DNA of 64,000 nt. It comes from Methylomicrobium sp. wino1. GTDB taxonomy: Bacteria; Pseudomonadota; Gammaproteobacteria; Methylococcales; Methylomonadaceae. Below are positions 18,214 through 26,628 of this stretch, piece by piece; the first letter of the stretch is position 1, and every line of letters begins with the position of its first letter. The notes beneath the pieces are model-generated. The model ran no database searches, had not been told where the DNA came from, and worked only from the letters and a program-made list of their open reading frames with translations. A program made the position numbers and the translations under genes. Location: the NCBI RefSeq assembly GCF_003932755.1, contig NZ_CP024202.1, positions 992,001 through 1,056,000 on the forward strand, written 5' to 3'.

Positions 18214-21200
18214 ATGTCTGATAGTTTTCGACTGCAAAAAATCATCCTGATCGACAGCTTTTGGCCCGGCAAGTCCGTTTTGCTGAAGCTGGATGGTCAC
18301 ACCAATCTTAGCGGCACGAACGGGGCCGGCAAGACCACTTTTCTGCGTTTGATGCAGTTGTTCTGGGGCGAGCGGCCTAGCAATATCGTCGGCGGCAGCG
18401 GCAGCAAGAAAGGCTTTCTGGATTATTATTTGCCGCGCGGCAGCAGTTGTCTGGTCTATGAATATCAACGGCCGCACGGTCAAGTCTGCCATGTCATGGT
18501 GCAGAGCGACGGTCGCGGCGCCAAATACAAGTTCATCGACGCCCCCTATCGGCAGGATTTTTATATCGGCGAGAACGGTCTGCCGCGCGACAGCCACAGC
18601 ATCGAACGCCTCTATAAGACGCTGAACGCCGAGGCTTCCCGTTTCGTCGCGGTCGACGATTATTGCAGCATCATCCAGTGTCATCAGGTCAGCAGCGGCA
18701 AGCGCTGGTTGCGTCCGCTGCAACAACGCTTTGCGATGGGTTTCGCGCCGATGACGCATATCGAGAAGGTCATCGGTTCGGTCATCGAAAAAATCGGCGA
18801 TTTCGACGTGATCAAACAAATGCTGATCGATATCTCGCGCAACAAGCTCAGCCAGACCTTCCTGCAGAACGAAGACGAGCAGCAACCCTTTCAACTGAAC
18901 AAACAGCACATCGACGCGTGGCTGTCCGACTTGACCGCGGCGCGGGAAATCGAGGCCAAGCGCGGCGATTTCGACGAACTGTTGCAGACGATAGGCGAGT
19001 ACAAGGAAACGCTCAAGGCCTTATCGCATATTCACGCGCTCGCGCTCGACAGTCATAAAACCGGCCTGAAGGAAAAAGACGCGCTCGAACAAAGCCTGAG
19101 CGAGCTGAACGAACAGCGCGACCGATTACAGCAGGAACACGATAGCCAGTTGGACCCGAAAACCGACGAGCTGATCGAATGTAACGAGCGGCTGAAAGAA
19201 CTGAATTATCAGATCGACGCGCTCGAAACGCAGAAGCTCGATTATGAACGGCAGGATGCCGAAAGCTTTGCGTTCAAGGCTTCGCTACTCGGACAGCATG
19301 TCGAAAGACAGGTGAAAATCAAGAGCGAGATCGAAGCGCTGGAAAGTAAGACGCAGGAAATCAAGGCTTACTACGAGAAACAACTCGACGAATTACGACA
19401 TAGTCACGATAGCCAGACCCAGACTTTCGAGCGGCAATGCGCAGAAGCGCAGTTCGCGCAAGAAAAGAGTTTGCGCGAGACCGATGAGGCGTTTCAACAA
19501 CGCAAGGAAGAATTGCGGCAGGCTAAGGAAAGCCGGTTGCACCCGGTCAAGGAGCAGCAAACGCAATGGCTGACCGAATTCGAAGTCGAAAAGAGCCGTT
19601 TGAGGAATCCGCCGATTCCGGAAGCTTTGGCCGAACAGCAAGCTAAAAACCGGCAGGCGCTCGAAGCGGCCGTCAAGGAAAACCGGCTCGCCTATCAGGC
19701 CCGACATGACGCGCAAAATGACTACCAGAGCAAGCTCGATCAATTCCGGCAGATCGAACAAAAGCTCAAGGACAAAAATACCGAACTCAGGAATCTGCGC
19801 GAGCGCCATGCGCAGTGCCTGAAACGCCTGAGACCGGAACCCGGCACGCTGCAGCATTATCTCGACAATGAAGTCGAAGGCTGGCAAAACACCATCGGCC
19901 GCGTGATCGCACCGGAACTGCTCGATCATAGCGGCCTCGATCCGCAGTGGAATGAAAACGGTGGCGACGATTTCTACGGGCTGCGGATCGCGCTCGACAC
20001 ATTGGCCGAACGAAGCTATCTGACCGCCGGCAAATTGCGCTTGGAGCAGGAAGAAAAAAATCTGTTCGACAAACTGAACGCGCTCGGCGTCGAAAGCGAA
20101 AGTCTCGATGCGAGTCTAAATGCCGCGAACAAGCAGCGCGAGCAGGCCAAGGCCGAGCTCGACAAGGTACAGCAACGGATCAAGCGCGTCGAAAAAAACG
20201 AAGCGCATCTGCAAGACGAGGCGAATGCGCTGGCGGACCGGATCAAGGTCGAAACAGAAAAGGCGCGCCGCGACATTGAATTGAACATGCAGCGCTTGTC
20301 TTCCGACATCGAAGGCAGTAATAAAACCATCGCCGCGATCGAGGCGGAACACGAAAAGGCGATGCATGCATTGCATGACGAACATCTGGGCCGGAAAGGC
20401 GTCATCGAGTCGGACGGCCATCGCCTGATTGCGACGATCAGAGAACAAATCGCCGCCGATACCGAACGCTTCGAACAGGAGAAACGCCGCATACAGCAGC
20501 AATTGAACAGCGAGCTGAAAGACAGCGGTGCCGACGACACTATCGTGAAATTGTCGGAACAGCTCCATGAGGCGAAGCGTCTCGAAAAAGAAGCGAGAGA
20601 CTTCCAGCGCAAGCATGAAGAATACCAGACGTGGCTGCAGCAACGCTGGCAGGAACATCCCGATCTATGCCGCCGGCGCGGCGATTGCGAGAGTAAAAGC
20701 CGGCAACTGAACGATGCGATCGAGCAGCTCAAGCAGGAATTCAAGCGTCGACGAACGCACCTAAATCAACAGATCGCAGCACAGCAGGAACAACTAAAAA
20801 AGCGTCTCGGTTTGTTGAATCAACTGGAGCAATGCATGGAGCTGTTGAAAAGCAGTCCGCCGACCTATGCGGAAGAGCTGCATGCATTCGCGGCCGACAC
20901 GCTGCCGCGGCTGACCCAGGAGACGGTCAAGGATCGCAAGCGCCAGGAGCATGCGATCCACAGCGGCAAGCAGATACTCGTGCAATTGTTCGGCAAGCAT
21001 CACCGCAGCCAATTGGCCGAAGCCTGGCAACAGGCGCTGGCCGCGCCGGGGAATAGCGGCCCGTTTTTTCAGAACGAGGCCTTGGAGATCGAACAGCCGT
21101 TGATTGATGTGCTGCAAATGGTCGAACACGTCAGGCAAGCCACCGCGCAACAGATAGAGCTGCATGCGACCGGCGTCAATGCCTTTTATCAGCATCTCTA

Positions 21201-21888
21201 CAACTTCGACCGCGCGATCAAGCACACCGGCTCGGAGCTGTCCAAATACATCAGCGAAGAACAATATTTCGTAGCGCTGGGCGAGATCACCGTCAACGTC
21301 CGCTCGAAGATGAGCGATCTGGAATATTGGCAGGCGCTGAAAAAATTCGGCGATAATTACAGTCAATACCGCGACAACGCCGAGTTGATCGGCCATCGGG
21401 ACATCCCCGACGAGCTGATTCAGGCGATGAGCGAGCTGACCGCGCTGCTGCCTTCGTCGGGTTTCAAGATCAAGCATTTGTCGCTGTTCGACATCGAGTT
21501 CAGCATCTACGAGAACGGCCAGCTCAAGCACGCCCGTAACGCGAAGGAACTGAAGGACGTCAGCTCCACCGGACTGTCCTATCTGGCCTTGATTACGTTT
21601 TTTACCGGCGTGACGGCGATGCTGCGCAAGCAGAATCCGACAGTCGTCTGCTGGCCGATTGACGAGCTGGGCGATTTGGCGCCCGAGAACATTGAGGCGA
21701 TGATGAATCTGCTCGCGAAACAGAACATACAGATTTTGTCGGCGACGCCGACCGCCGACCGGCATGTGCTCGCCCTGTTCAGCAGGCGCTATCTGCTGAA
21801 CAAGCAGAGACTGCATGAGGTCGAACTGCCGGCCAGCAAGCTCGACCAGTTATTGAATGCAATGCAACGGGAGAACTCCGATGTTTAA
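18214..21888 (+). CDS. jetC: Wadjet-like SMC ATPase (JetC/MukB-like)
   Basis: A 1224-residue SMC-type protein. Walker A is LSGTNGAGKTTF (about residues 32-43). Long coiled coils flank a hinge-like segment at about residues 535-610 (GRVIAPELLDHSGLDPQW). The C-terminal head has a degenerate ABC signature, VSSTGLSYLAL, and Walker B WPIDELGDL. With MukE- and MukF-like partners and a TOPRIM nuclease encoded downstream, this is a condensin-like anti-plasmid system of the Wadjet/MksBEFG group. It opens the operon, directly after the RAYT element, with no good ribosome-binding site. Codon use is GC-rich compared with neighbours, suggesting transfer. Confidence 0.88.
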   Translation: MSDSFRLQKIILIDSFWPGKSVLLKLDGHTNLSGTNGAGKTTFLRLMQLFWGERPSNIVGGSGSKKGFLDYYLPRGSSCLVYEYQRPHGQVCHVMVQSDGRGAKYKFIDAPYRQDFYIGENGLPRDSHSIERLYKTLNAEASRFVAVDDYCSIIQCHQVSSGKRWLRPLQQRFAMGFAPMTHIEKVIGSVIEKIGDFDVIKQMLIDISRNKLSQTFLQNEDEQQPFQLNKQHIDAWLSDLTAAREIEAKRGDFDELLQTIGEYKETLKALSHIHALALDSHKTGLKEKDALEQSLSELNEQRDRLQQEHDSQLDPKTDELIECNERLKELNYQIDALETQKLDYERQDAESFAFKASLLGQHVERQVKIKSEIEALESKTQEIKAYYEKQLDELRHSHDSQTQTFERQCAEAQFAQEKSLRETDEAFQQRKEELRQAKESRLHPVKEQQTQWLTEFEVEKSRLRNPPIPEALAEQQAKNRQALEAAVKENRLAYQARHDAQNDYQSKLDQFRQIEQKLKDKNTELRNLRERHAQCLKRLRPEPGTLQHYLDNEVEGWQNTIGRVIAPELLDHSGLDPQWNENGGDDFYGLRIALDTLAERSYLTAGKLRLEQEEKNLFDKLNALGVESESLDASLNAANKQREQAKAELDKVQQRIKRVEKNEAHLQDEANALADRIKVETEKARRDIELNMQRLSSDIEGSNKTIAAIEAEHEKAMHALHDEHLGRKGVIESDGHRLIATIREQIAADTERFEQEKRRIQQQLNSELKDSGADDTIVKLSEQLHEAKRLEKEARDFQRKHEEYQTWLQQRWQEHPDLCRRRGDCESKSRQLNDAIEQLKQEFKRRRTHLNQQIAAQQEQLKKRLGLLNQLEQCMELLKSSPPTYAEELHAFAADTLPRLTQETVKDRKRQEHAIHSGKQILVQLFGKHHRSQLAEAWQQALAAPGNSGPFFQNEALEIEQPLIDVLQMVEHVRQATAQQIELHATGVNAFYQHLYNFDRAIKHTGSELSKYISEEQYFVALGEITVNVRSKMSDLEYWQALKKFGDNYSQYRDNAELIGHRDIPDELIQAMSELTALLPSSGFKIKHLSLFDIEFSIYENGQLKHARNAKELKDVSSTGLSYLALITFFTGVTAMLRKQNPTVVCWPIDELGDLAPENIEAMMNLLAKQNIQILSATPTADRHVLALFSRRYLLNKQRLHEVELPASKLDQLLNAMQRENSDV

Positions 21889-22513
21889 GCAGGTCGCCGA
21901 AGCGCTGTTGAGCGGTCATTTCATTTGCCCGACCGCCTATCCCGATGCCTACGATTATTTGTCGCAGCAAGCCAACGCGGACAAGATCGACGCCTTTCTG
22001 AAACCGTTGGACAGAACCTTGTTGTCGTTGGACGGCGAGGTCTATTACGCCGCCTACACGGTCGTCGACGACAGCAACCGCGGCCCCATCCGCGAAGCCT
22101 TCGCCGAAATCCGCGCGCAATTGCGTCCGGTCGTCGAATGGATGGACATGGTTATGACCGCGCTCGGACAGGACATGCCGATCCGGGCGCGCGACGAAAT
22201 CCGCATGACGCAGCTCTTGAACGCGATCGAGCATGAACCTGCGCTGTCCGAGCAATTGAACCGGCTGACCCAGTTGACGCTGTTCAAGACCAGCAAGACC
22301 GCGATCTCCGAACAATTGTCGTGGGTCTTGCAAAAACTGGAGCAGAGCGGCTATTTGGTCAAGCCGAATCCGCAGGCCTCTCTGTATCTCGCGACCGGCA
22401 AGATCGATTATCTGCATCGCATCATCGCGTTTCTGAACGACGCCGAGGCGTTGGAGCTCGACAAGCACGCGGCCAATGCCGAAGACGTCGAGCAGCAGGA
22501 ATTGTTTCTATGA
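21881..22513 (+). CDS. jetB: Wadjet-like MukE/JetB-type subunit
   Basis: A 210-residue protein starting at ATG 21881, eight bases before the end of jetC, so it is translationally coupled. It has a helical and winged-helix composition (SEQLSWVLQKLEQSGYLV, then ASLYLATGKIDYL), fitting the KITE-type MukE/JetB subunits that bind the kleisin. Assignment rests on gene order and general resemblance more than on single motifs. The end overlaps jetA by four bases. Confidence 0.78.
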   Translation: MFKQVAEALLSGHFICPTAYPDAYDYLSQQANADKIDAFLKPLDRTLLSLDGEVYYAAYTVVDDSNRGPIREAFAEIRAQLRPVVEWMDMVMTALGQDMPIRARDEIRMTQLLNAIEHEPALSEQLNRLTQLTLFKTSKTAISEQLSWVLQKLEQSGYLVKPNPQASLYLATGKIDYLHRIIAFLNDAEALELDKHAANAEDVEQQELFL

Positions 22514-23736
22514 GTTTCGACCGGGAACAGATCGCCGGCTTGATCCGCAAGCTGGCTAGCGCCGATCGGTTACTGGCGCAAACCTATATCGACGGAACGG
22601 TGTTCGTCGACGACGACAACCGCGCCGCGATCGACAGTCTGAAAAAGGCCGGTATCATGCGCACCGCAGACGTCAGCGACGAATACCGCCTGACCGGCGA
22701 CGTCAAACGCCTGATCGATCGCTTGCTGCTGCGCAATCAGCGCTATCAACAGGCGATCGACCTGGGCAAGATGATCCTGACCGTCGAAGAAGACATCGAA
22801 GACTATCGGCGCGCGCTCGAGCGAAACGATCAGGATGAGGCACGCTATCATCTGGAACAGATCGACGACACGCTGTACGAGGCGATCGAATCGTTGGAAA
22901 CAAGCCTGTCCGTGATGTTCGCGGCGATCACGAGCCAGTTCGGTTTCGTCTCGTCGCTGAACAGCAAGATCCGGCAAAACCGGCGCGCGTTAGCCTATGC
23001 GCAGCGGCTGGTGCAGGAACTCAATCAGGTCGATCTGAACGATTGCTACGACTGGTTAAGCTGGGCCGCGATTCCGCCCGAACTGAGCCGCAAGATCATC
23101 CGCTTCATCGATCAATACAAAAGCATCGTCGAGCGGCTGACCAGCATCGTTGCCCGCATGAAGACCCTGCTGTTCACGCTGCGGCTGCAGGAGCAGACCG
23201 CGAACCGTACCCGCGCGATGGCTCAATTTCTGAGGCAACACCCGGAATGGGAACCGTTGGACTGGAGCATCGAAACGGCCGCACCGGAACTGCTCAGGCG
23301 CGGTTCCGGCCTGAACTTGTTTCCCGGTATCGATACGGCCAATCCGGTCCTACAAGCCGATCTCGTCGAGATCGTGCAGGAATTGAGACGGCAAACCAAA
23401 CCTCTCGCTCCGCCGCCCCGAGATAATGCCTCGGCGCCGCTCGACACGCAGATGCCGGAGCATATCGAATATCACCGAGACCTTTACGAGAGCCATATCG
23501 AAAACCTATTCACATCGGCGCTCGAGCGGCAAGGCCGCAGCACGTCGGCACTGCAGTATTGGCAGGGAGAAGGGCTCGAAATCAAGGCCGAGTTGTGGTT
23601 GGACATGGTGTTCGCGCAATATTGCTGCTTGCCGCAGCGTATGAGAAGCGTCGTAGCGCTGGAGATGCAGGGTGAAAATCTGTCCGATTTCAACGGCAAT
23701 CAAGTGATTCACGAGATTTCTTTACGCAGGGTGTAA
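22510..23736 (+). CDS. jetA: Wadjet-like kleisin (MukF/JetA-type) subunit
   Basis: A 408-residue protein starting at ATG 22510, which overlaps the jetB stop. An N-terminal winged-helix-like part (FDREQIAGLIRKLASADRLL) is followed by a long helical middle (about residues 75-250) and a C-terminal domain (WLDMVFAQYCCLPQRM). The layout fits MukF/JetA kleisins, which bridge the SMC heads. In type I Wadjet the kleisin gene comes first; here it is third. Confidence 0.78.
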   Translation: MSFDREQIAGLIRKLASADRLLAQTYIDGTVFVDDDNRAAIDSLKKAGIMRTADVSDEYRLTGDVKRLIDRLLLRNQRYQQAIDLGKMILTVEEDIEDYRRALERNDQDEARYHLEQIDDTLYEAIESLETSLSVMFAAITSQFGFVSSLNSKIRQNRRALAYAQRLVQELNQVDLNDCYDWLSWAAIPPELSRKIIRFIDQYKSIVERLTSIVARMKTLLFTLRLQEQTANRTRAMAQFLRQHPEWEPLDWSIETAAPELLRRGSGLNLFPGIDTANPVLQADLVEIVQELRRQTKPLAPPPRDNASAPLDTQMPEHIEYHRDLYESHIENLFTSALERQGRSTSALQYWQGEGLEIKAELWLDMVFAQYCCLPQRMRSVVALEMQGENLSDFNGNQVIHEISLRRV

Positions 23737-23740
23737 ATGA

Positions 23741-24634
23741 ATGAACCGAAAACTTTTCAAATGGATCAGCGAACTCGTAGCGAGTGGACCGGATCGCAGC
23801 ACGACTCGTCCCGTCAGTGCGTTGGGTAGTGAAGTGACCGAACGTTATCGGTGCGGCCATTTGCACAACGGCAAACTGGTCTTCACCGCGCAGGAAAAGC
23901 TCGAACTGCGTCAACGGGTCGCGGAAGAAACCGGCTTCGATCCCTTGGGCGAACGCCTGCCGGACGACAGGCTGACAGTCGCTAAACATCACGCGAACGA
24001 AAAACTGGCAGGGAAGCCTGTCAGCGAAGATTATCTGCTGCTGAACAGTCCGGACGGTGAGCTCTGCATCAACGGCGGGCGAATCACGCTGCAGCCTGTT
24101 TCGATCATGGCGGCTGGCGTGTTTTGTCCGAGTTCCGGCATCGAAACGGTCGAGCACGATGCTGTCATGGTCGTCGAGAACCTGGCTATCATGTCTTTAT
24201 GCGCTTCGTTCGAATTGCCGTCTATAGCGAGGCGGGCATTATGGGTTTATCGCGGCGATCCGAAGACCGGCTCGAAAACCAATGTCTGCCGCGATTTCAT
24301 CAAGCGTTTCGGCGCGGATAAAACGGTCATCGTGTTCAGCGACATGGACCCGAAAGGTTTGGAAATTGCTTTGACGATGCTGCACGCGAGTCATTGGCTC
24401 GGCCCGGTGCCGGGATACTGGCAGACTTGCTTGCAAAAACGTGGACTGGGGAATCGCGATGGCTATTATCTTCAGGCGAGGTCGATGGCTTATCTGAAGC
24501 GTCTTTCCAGAGACGGCGAACTGTCCAAGCCAATGAGTGCCTTAATAGAATGTCTGCAAAACGAACGCAGCAGTTGCCGGCAAGAGCACATGTACAGCCA
24601 CAAAATCGAGCTGGGCTTATTGCCGATACGCTAG
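23741..24634 (+). CDS. jetD: Wadjet-like TOPRIM nuclease (JetD/MksG-type)
   Basis: A 297-residue protein whose C-terminal half has TOPRIM features: the acidic residue in VMVVENLAIMSL (about residue 144) and the DxD pair in VIVFSDMDPKGLEIAL (about residues 201-203). JetD cuts plasmid DNA after loop extrusion by JetABC. It is shorter than typical JetD proteins of nearly 400 residues, so the N-terminal DNA-binding arm is reduced or absent. An ATG at 23737 in another frame soon meets a stop, so ATG 23741 is preferred. An IS4-family insertion lies 60 bases downstream. Confidence 0.78.
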   Translation: MNRKLFKWISELVASGPDRSTTRPVSALGSEVTERYRCGHLHNGKLVFTAQEKLELRQRVAEETGFDPLGERLPDDRLTVAKHHANEKLAGKPVSEDYLLLNSPDGELCINGGRITLQPVSIMAAGVFCPSSGIETVEHDAVMVVENLAIMSLCASFELPSIARRALWVYRGDPKTGSKTNVCRDFIKRFGADKTVIVFSDMDPKGLEIALTMLHASHWLGPVPGYWQTCLQKRGLGNRDGYYLQARSMAYLKRLSRDGELSKPMSALIECLQNERSSCRQEHMYSHKIELGLLPIR

Positions 24635-24694
24635 CGTAGGGTCTTGATACGAACGTAACGCCAGGCGTAGGGTGCGCATCGGGGGCCTCGGTCG

Positions 24695-26175
24695 CAATGC
24701 TGTTGACTTAAGAAAAATAAAGACATAACACCTTGTTTTTATTATAATAAGCACATGAAATCATCACTACAGAGAGACTCATTTATGACCAGCACCGCAA
24801 ACATGGCACAAACATCGCTTTGAAAATTCATGCCAACTTTCGTCTTATCTTGAACAATTTCGCCGTTTAATTCCACACACGTTAGCCGATGATCAAAAGC
24901 AATCGGCCGAGCACTTTACCCGCAAACGCAAACTCTCCTTACCCAACCTAATTACCTTGGTATTATCACTGGTCACCGGTGATAAATCCGCCGGCGTGGA
25001 CATCCACTCCGGTGAATTCTTCAAACAAGCGCGGCGAAGCGGTTGTTGGCCTGAGGCTGAAGCCGTGCATCGGAGCGCGGTGACGAAAGCCCGAAGTCGA
25101 TTACCGTGGTCCGTCTTTGCTGATCTATTAGCCGATAGTGTGCAATTAGCTTATTCGCTTTGGCCGGAAGCGCCGGAATATACGTGGCATGGCATGACGG
25201 CGGTGGCTTTTGACGGTTCCAAATATCACTTGCCGGCCTCGCCCGAACTTCGCCAAGCCTTCGATCCCAACAGCGGCTTGACCGTTCCCGGCAAAGGACA
25301 CTATCCGCAATGTCTGGTCTCGACCGCATTCGATGTCTTTCGACGGTTACCGATCGCGCGCGCGATCAGTCCCTTAGCGGAAGGCAACGAACGCGAGGAT
25401 GTGAAAGAGCTGCTACCGCAGCTCCCCGATCGTCCTTTGGTCTTATTGTTTGACCGCGGTTATCCCAGCTATGACTTGCTTTACTACTTACGAGATACCT
25501 CGCCGGATTCGGCTTTCGTGTTCCGCTGTCCGGCCCAATCGACCTTTAAAGCGGTCGAGAATTTTGTACAATCCGGTTGCTCAGAGGCCGTCATCTGGTT
25601 GGATACGGCCTCGCGGATTCGCCGGAAACGACCGAGCCCCAAAAGCATCAAACTACGCGCGGTCCGTTTGGAAAGCCCGGACGGCACGCTGTCGGTCTTA
25701 TTAACCAATCTCACCGATAACCGTCAGTATCCCGCCGACTCGCTGGTCGAACTGTATTTCCGTCGCTGGCGTATTGAAGAACAGTATCGTGATGAAAAAT
25801 TGCACCTCGACATCGAAACGTTCCACAGTCACAGTGAAAACGGCATAAGACAAGAACTGTTAGCTGTCCTGGTCATGTGCGTGATCAGTCGAACCTTGAT
25901 TGCCCTGCTCACCGACCCGGATCCCGAGCGCTTATCGACGCCCCAATTTAAAAATGCCGTGCGGGCATTGGCGAGTGAGGTCGTGGTGTTTACCGCAGCT
26001 TATCCGGAGATCGCACGCAACGTGTTTCAGGAGCTTTTGGTGGAAATCACGCGCGTTCAGTATTACCATCCGAAGAAGCCCAGGAAGTCCCATCCTCGTG
26101 TATCCCGTAAACCCATCAATAAATGGCAGCAGGATAAATCAAAACGGATCGCTGATGCTTAAGTCAACAGCATTG
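24695..26175 (+). mobile_element. IS4-family insertion sequence, 1,481 bp
   Basis: The ends are perfect 18-bp inverted repeats (left CAATGCTGTTGACTTAAG; right its complement ending at 26175). Both sides carry the 11-bp direct repeat GGCCTCGGTCG (24684-24694 and 26176-26186), a target duplication of the size usual for IS4 elements. It holds one transposase gene and landed in a hairpin repeat 60 bp downstream of jetD. Confidence 0.9.
24957..26162 (+). CDS. IS4-family transposase
   Basis: A DDE transposase. Catalytic aspartates lie in VAFDGSKYHLP and LLFDRGYPSYDLL, and the YREK signature YFRRWRIEEQYRDEK gives the glutamate. The first start in this frame is a TTG at 24957, but the same frame is open back to about 24789 and encodes plausible N-terminal sequence (TWHKHRFENSC, YLEQFRRLIPH). 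An ATG at 24785 lies one frame away, so a one-base insertion near 24800 may have separated the start from the body. The element may therefore be weakly active or dead. Confidence 0.88.
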   Translation: MVLSLVTGDKSAGVDIHSGEFFKQARRSGCWPEAEAVHRSAVTKARSRLPWSVFADLLADSVQLAYSLWPEAPEYTWHGMTAVAFDGSKYHLPASPELRQAFDPNSGLTVPGKGHYPQCLVSTAFDVFRRLPIARAISPLAEGNEREDVKELLPQLPDRPLVLLFDRGYPSYDLLYYLRDTSPDSAFVFRCPAQSTFKAVENFVQSGCSEAVIWLDTASRIRRKRPSPKSIKLRAVRLESPDGTLSVLLTNLTDNRQYPADSLVELYFRRWRIEEQYRDEKLHLDIETFHSHSENGIRQELLAVLVMCVISRTLIALLTDPDPERLSTPQFKNAVRALASEVVVFTAAYPEIARNVFQELLVEITRVQYYHPKKPRKSHPRVSRKPINKWQQDKSKRIADA

Positions 26176-26186
26176 GGCCTCGGTCG

Positions 26187-26628
26187 GGACTTCCTGTCGG
26201 TTCGGCACCGTGGATAGGTGCGCGATGCGCACCCTACGGCGCTCAAACTATCTTGGAAATTGTTGATGGCCATAAGCTATAAAAGCTGCAGTGATTATCT
26301 CAAAAACCATAAAACAGTACCTGATTACTAACAAGCTTCAGCTAAAATCGGAACGTAACGGATCCCATGAAGACTATTAATCGTCACCCAGGCAGGGATT
26401 GCCGGGGGTAGGTTGCATGGATGCGACTAGGTAAAGTATTAAAGGCATATGAGTACGGTCCCTGTACACTGGATACCGGCAATCCCTGCCGGTATGACGG
26501 GTCGTTTGGCCTTTGTCGATTAGGCCGAATGTTCTACGTAATCAGGAAACAGTATATTTCGATAGCTTAGCCGCGCCTTGTAAATTCATCAGAATTTGAA
26601 AAAGTACGAATGATAAACTCCAAGAATC
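26187..26628. other. intergenic region with a large inverted repeat
   Basis: After the end of the split hairpin element this region has a 15-bp perfect inverted repeat, GGCAGGGATTGCCGG (26391-26405) and CCGGCAATCCCTGCC (26476-26490), enclosing about 70 bp. It looks like another MITE-like unit. No gene was recognised. Confidence 0.6.

Larger units (their letters stand above)
24668..26245. repeat. hairpin repeat element split by an insertion sequence
   Basis: The left part (GTAGGGTGCGCATCG, from 24668) and the right part (GGTGCGCGATGCGCACC, near 26218-26238) match the ends of the intact element at 8306-8382. The insertion sequence at 24695-26175 sits between them. Part of the left arm found in the intact copy is missing here. 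Confidence 0.75.

Noticed and set aside
19393-21816. Long open frames on the strand opposite the SMC gene
   Set aside because: They are antisense frames caused by the GC-rich codon use of jetC; they have no ribosome-binding sites or recognisable domains.
24695-26175. IS4 element carrying the Wadjet operon as cargo
   Set aside because: Its two ends and target duplication close around the transposase only; the defence genes are outside.
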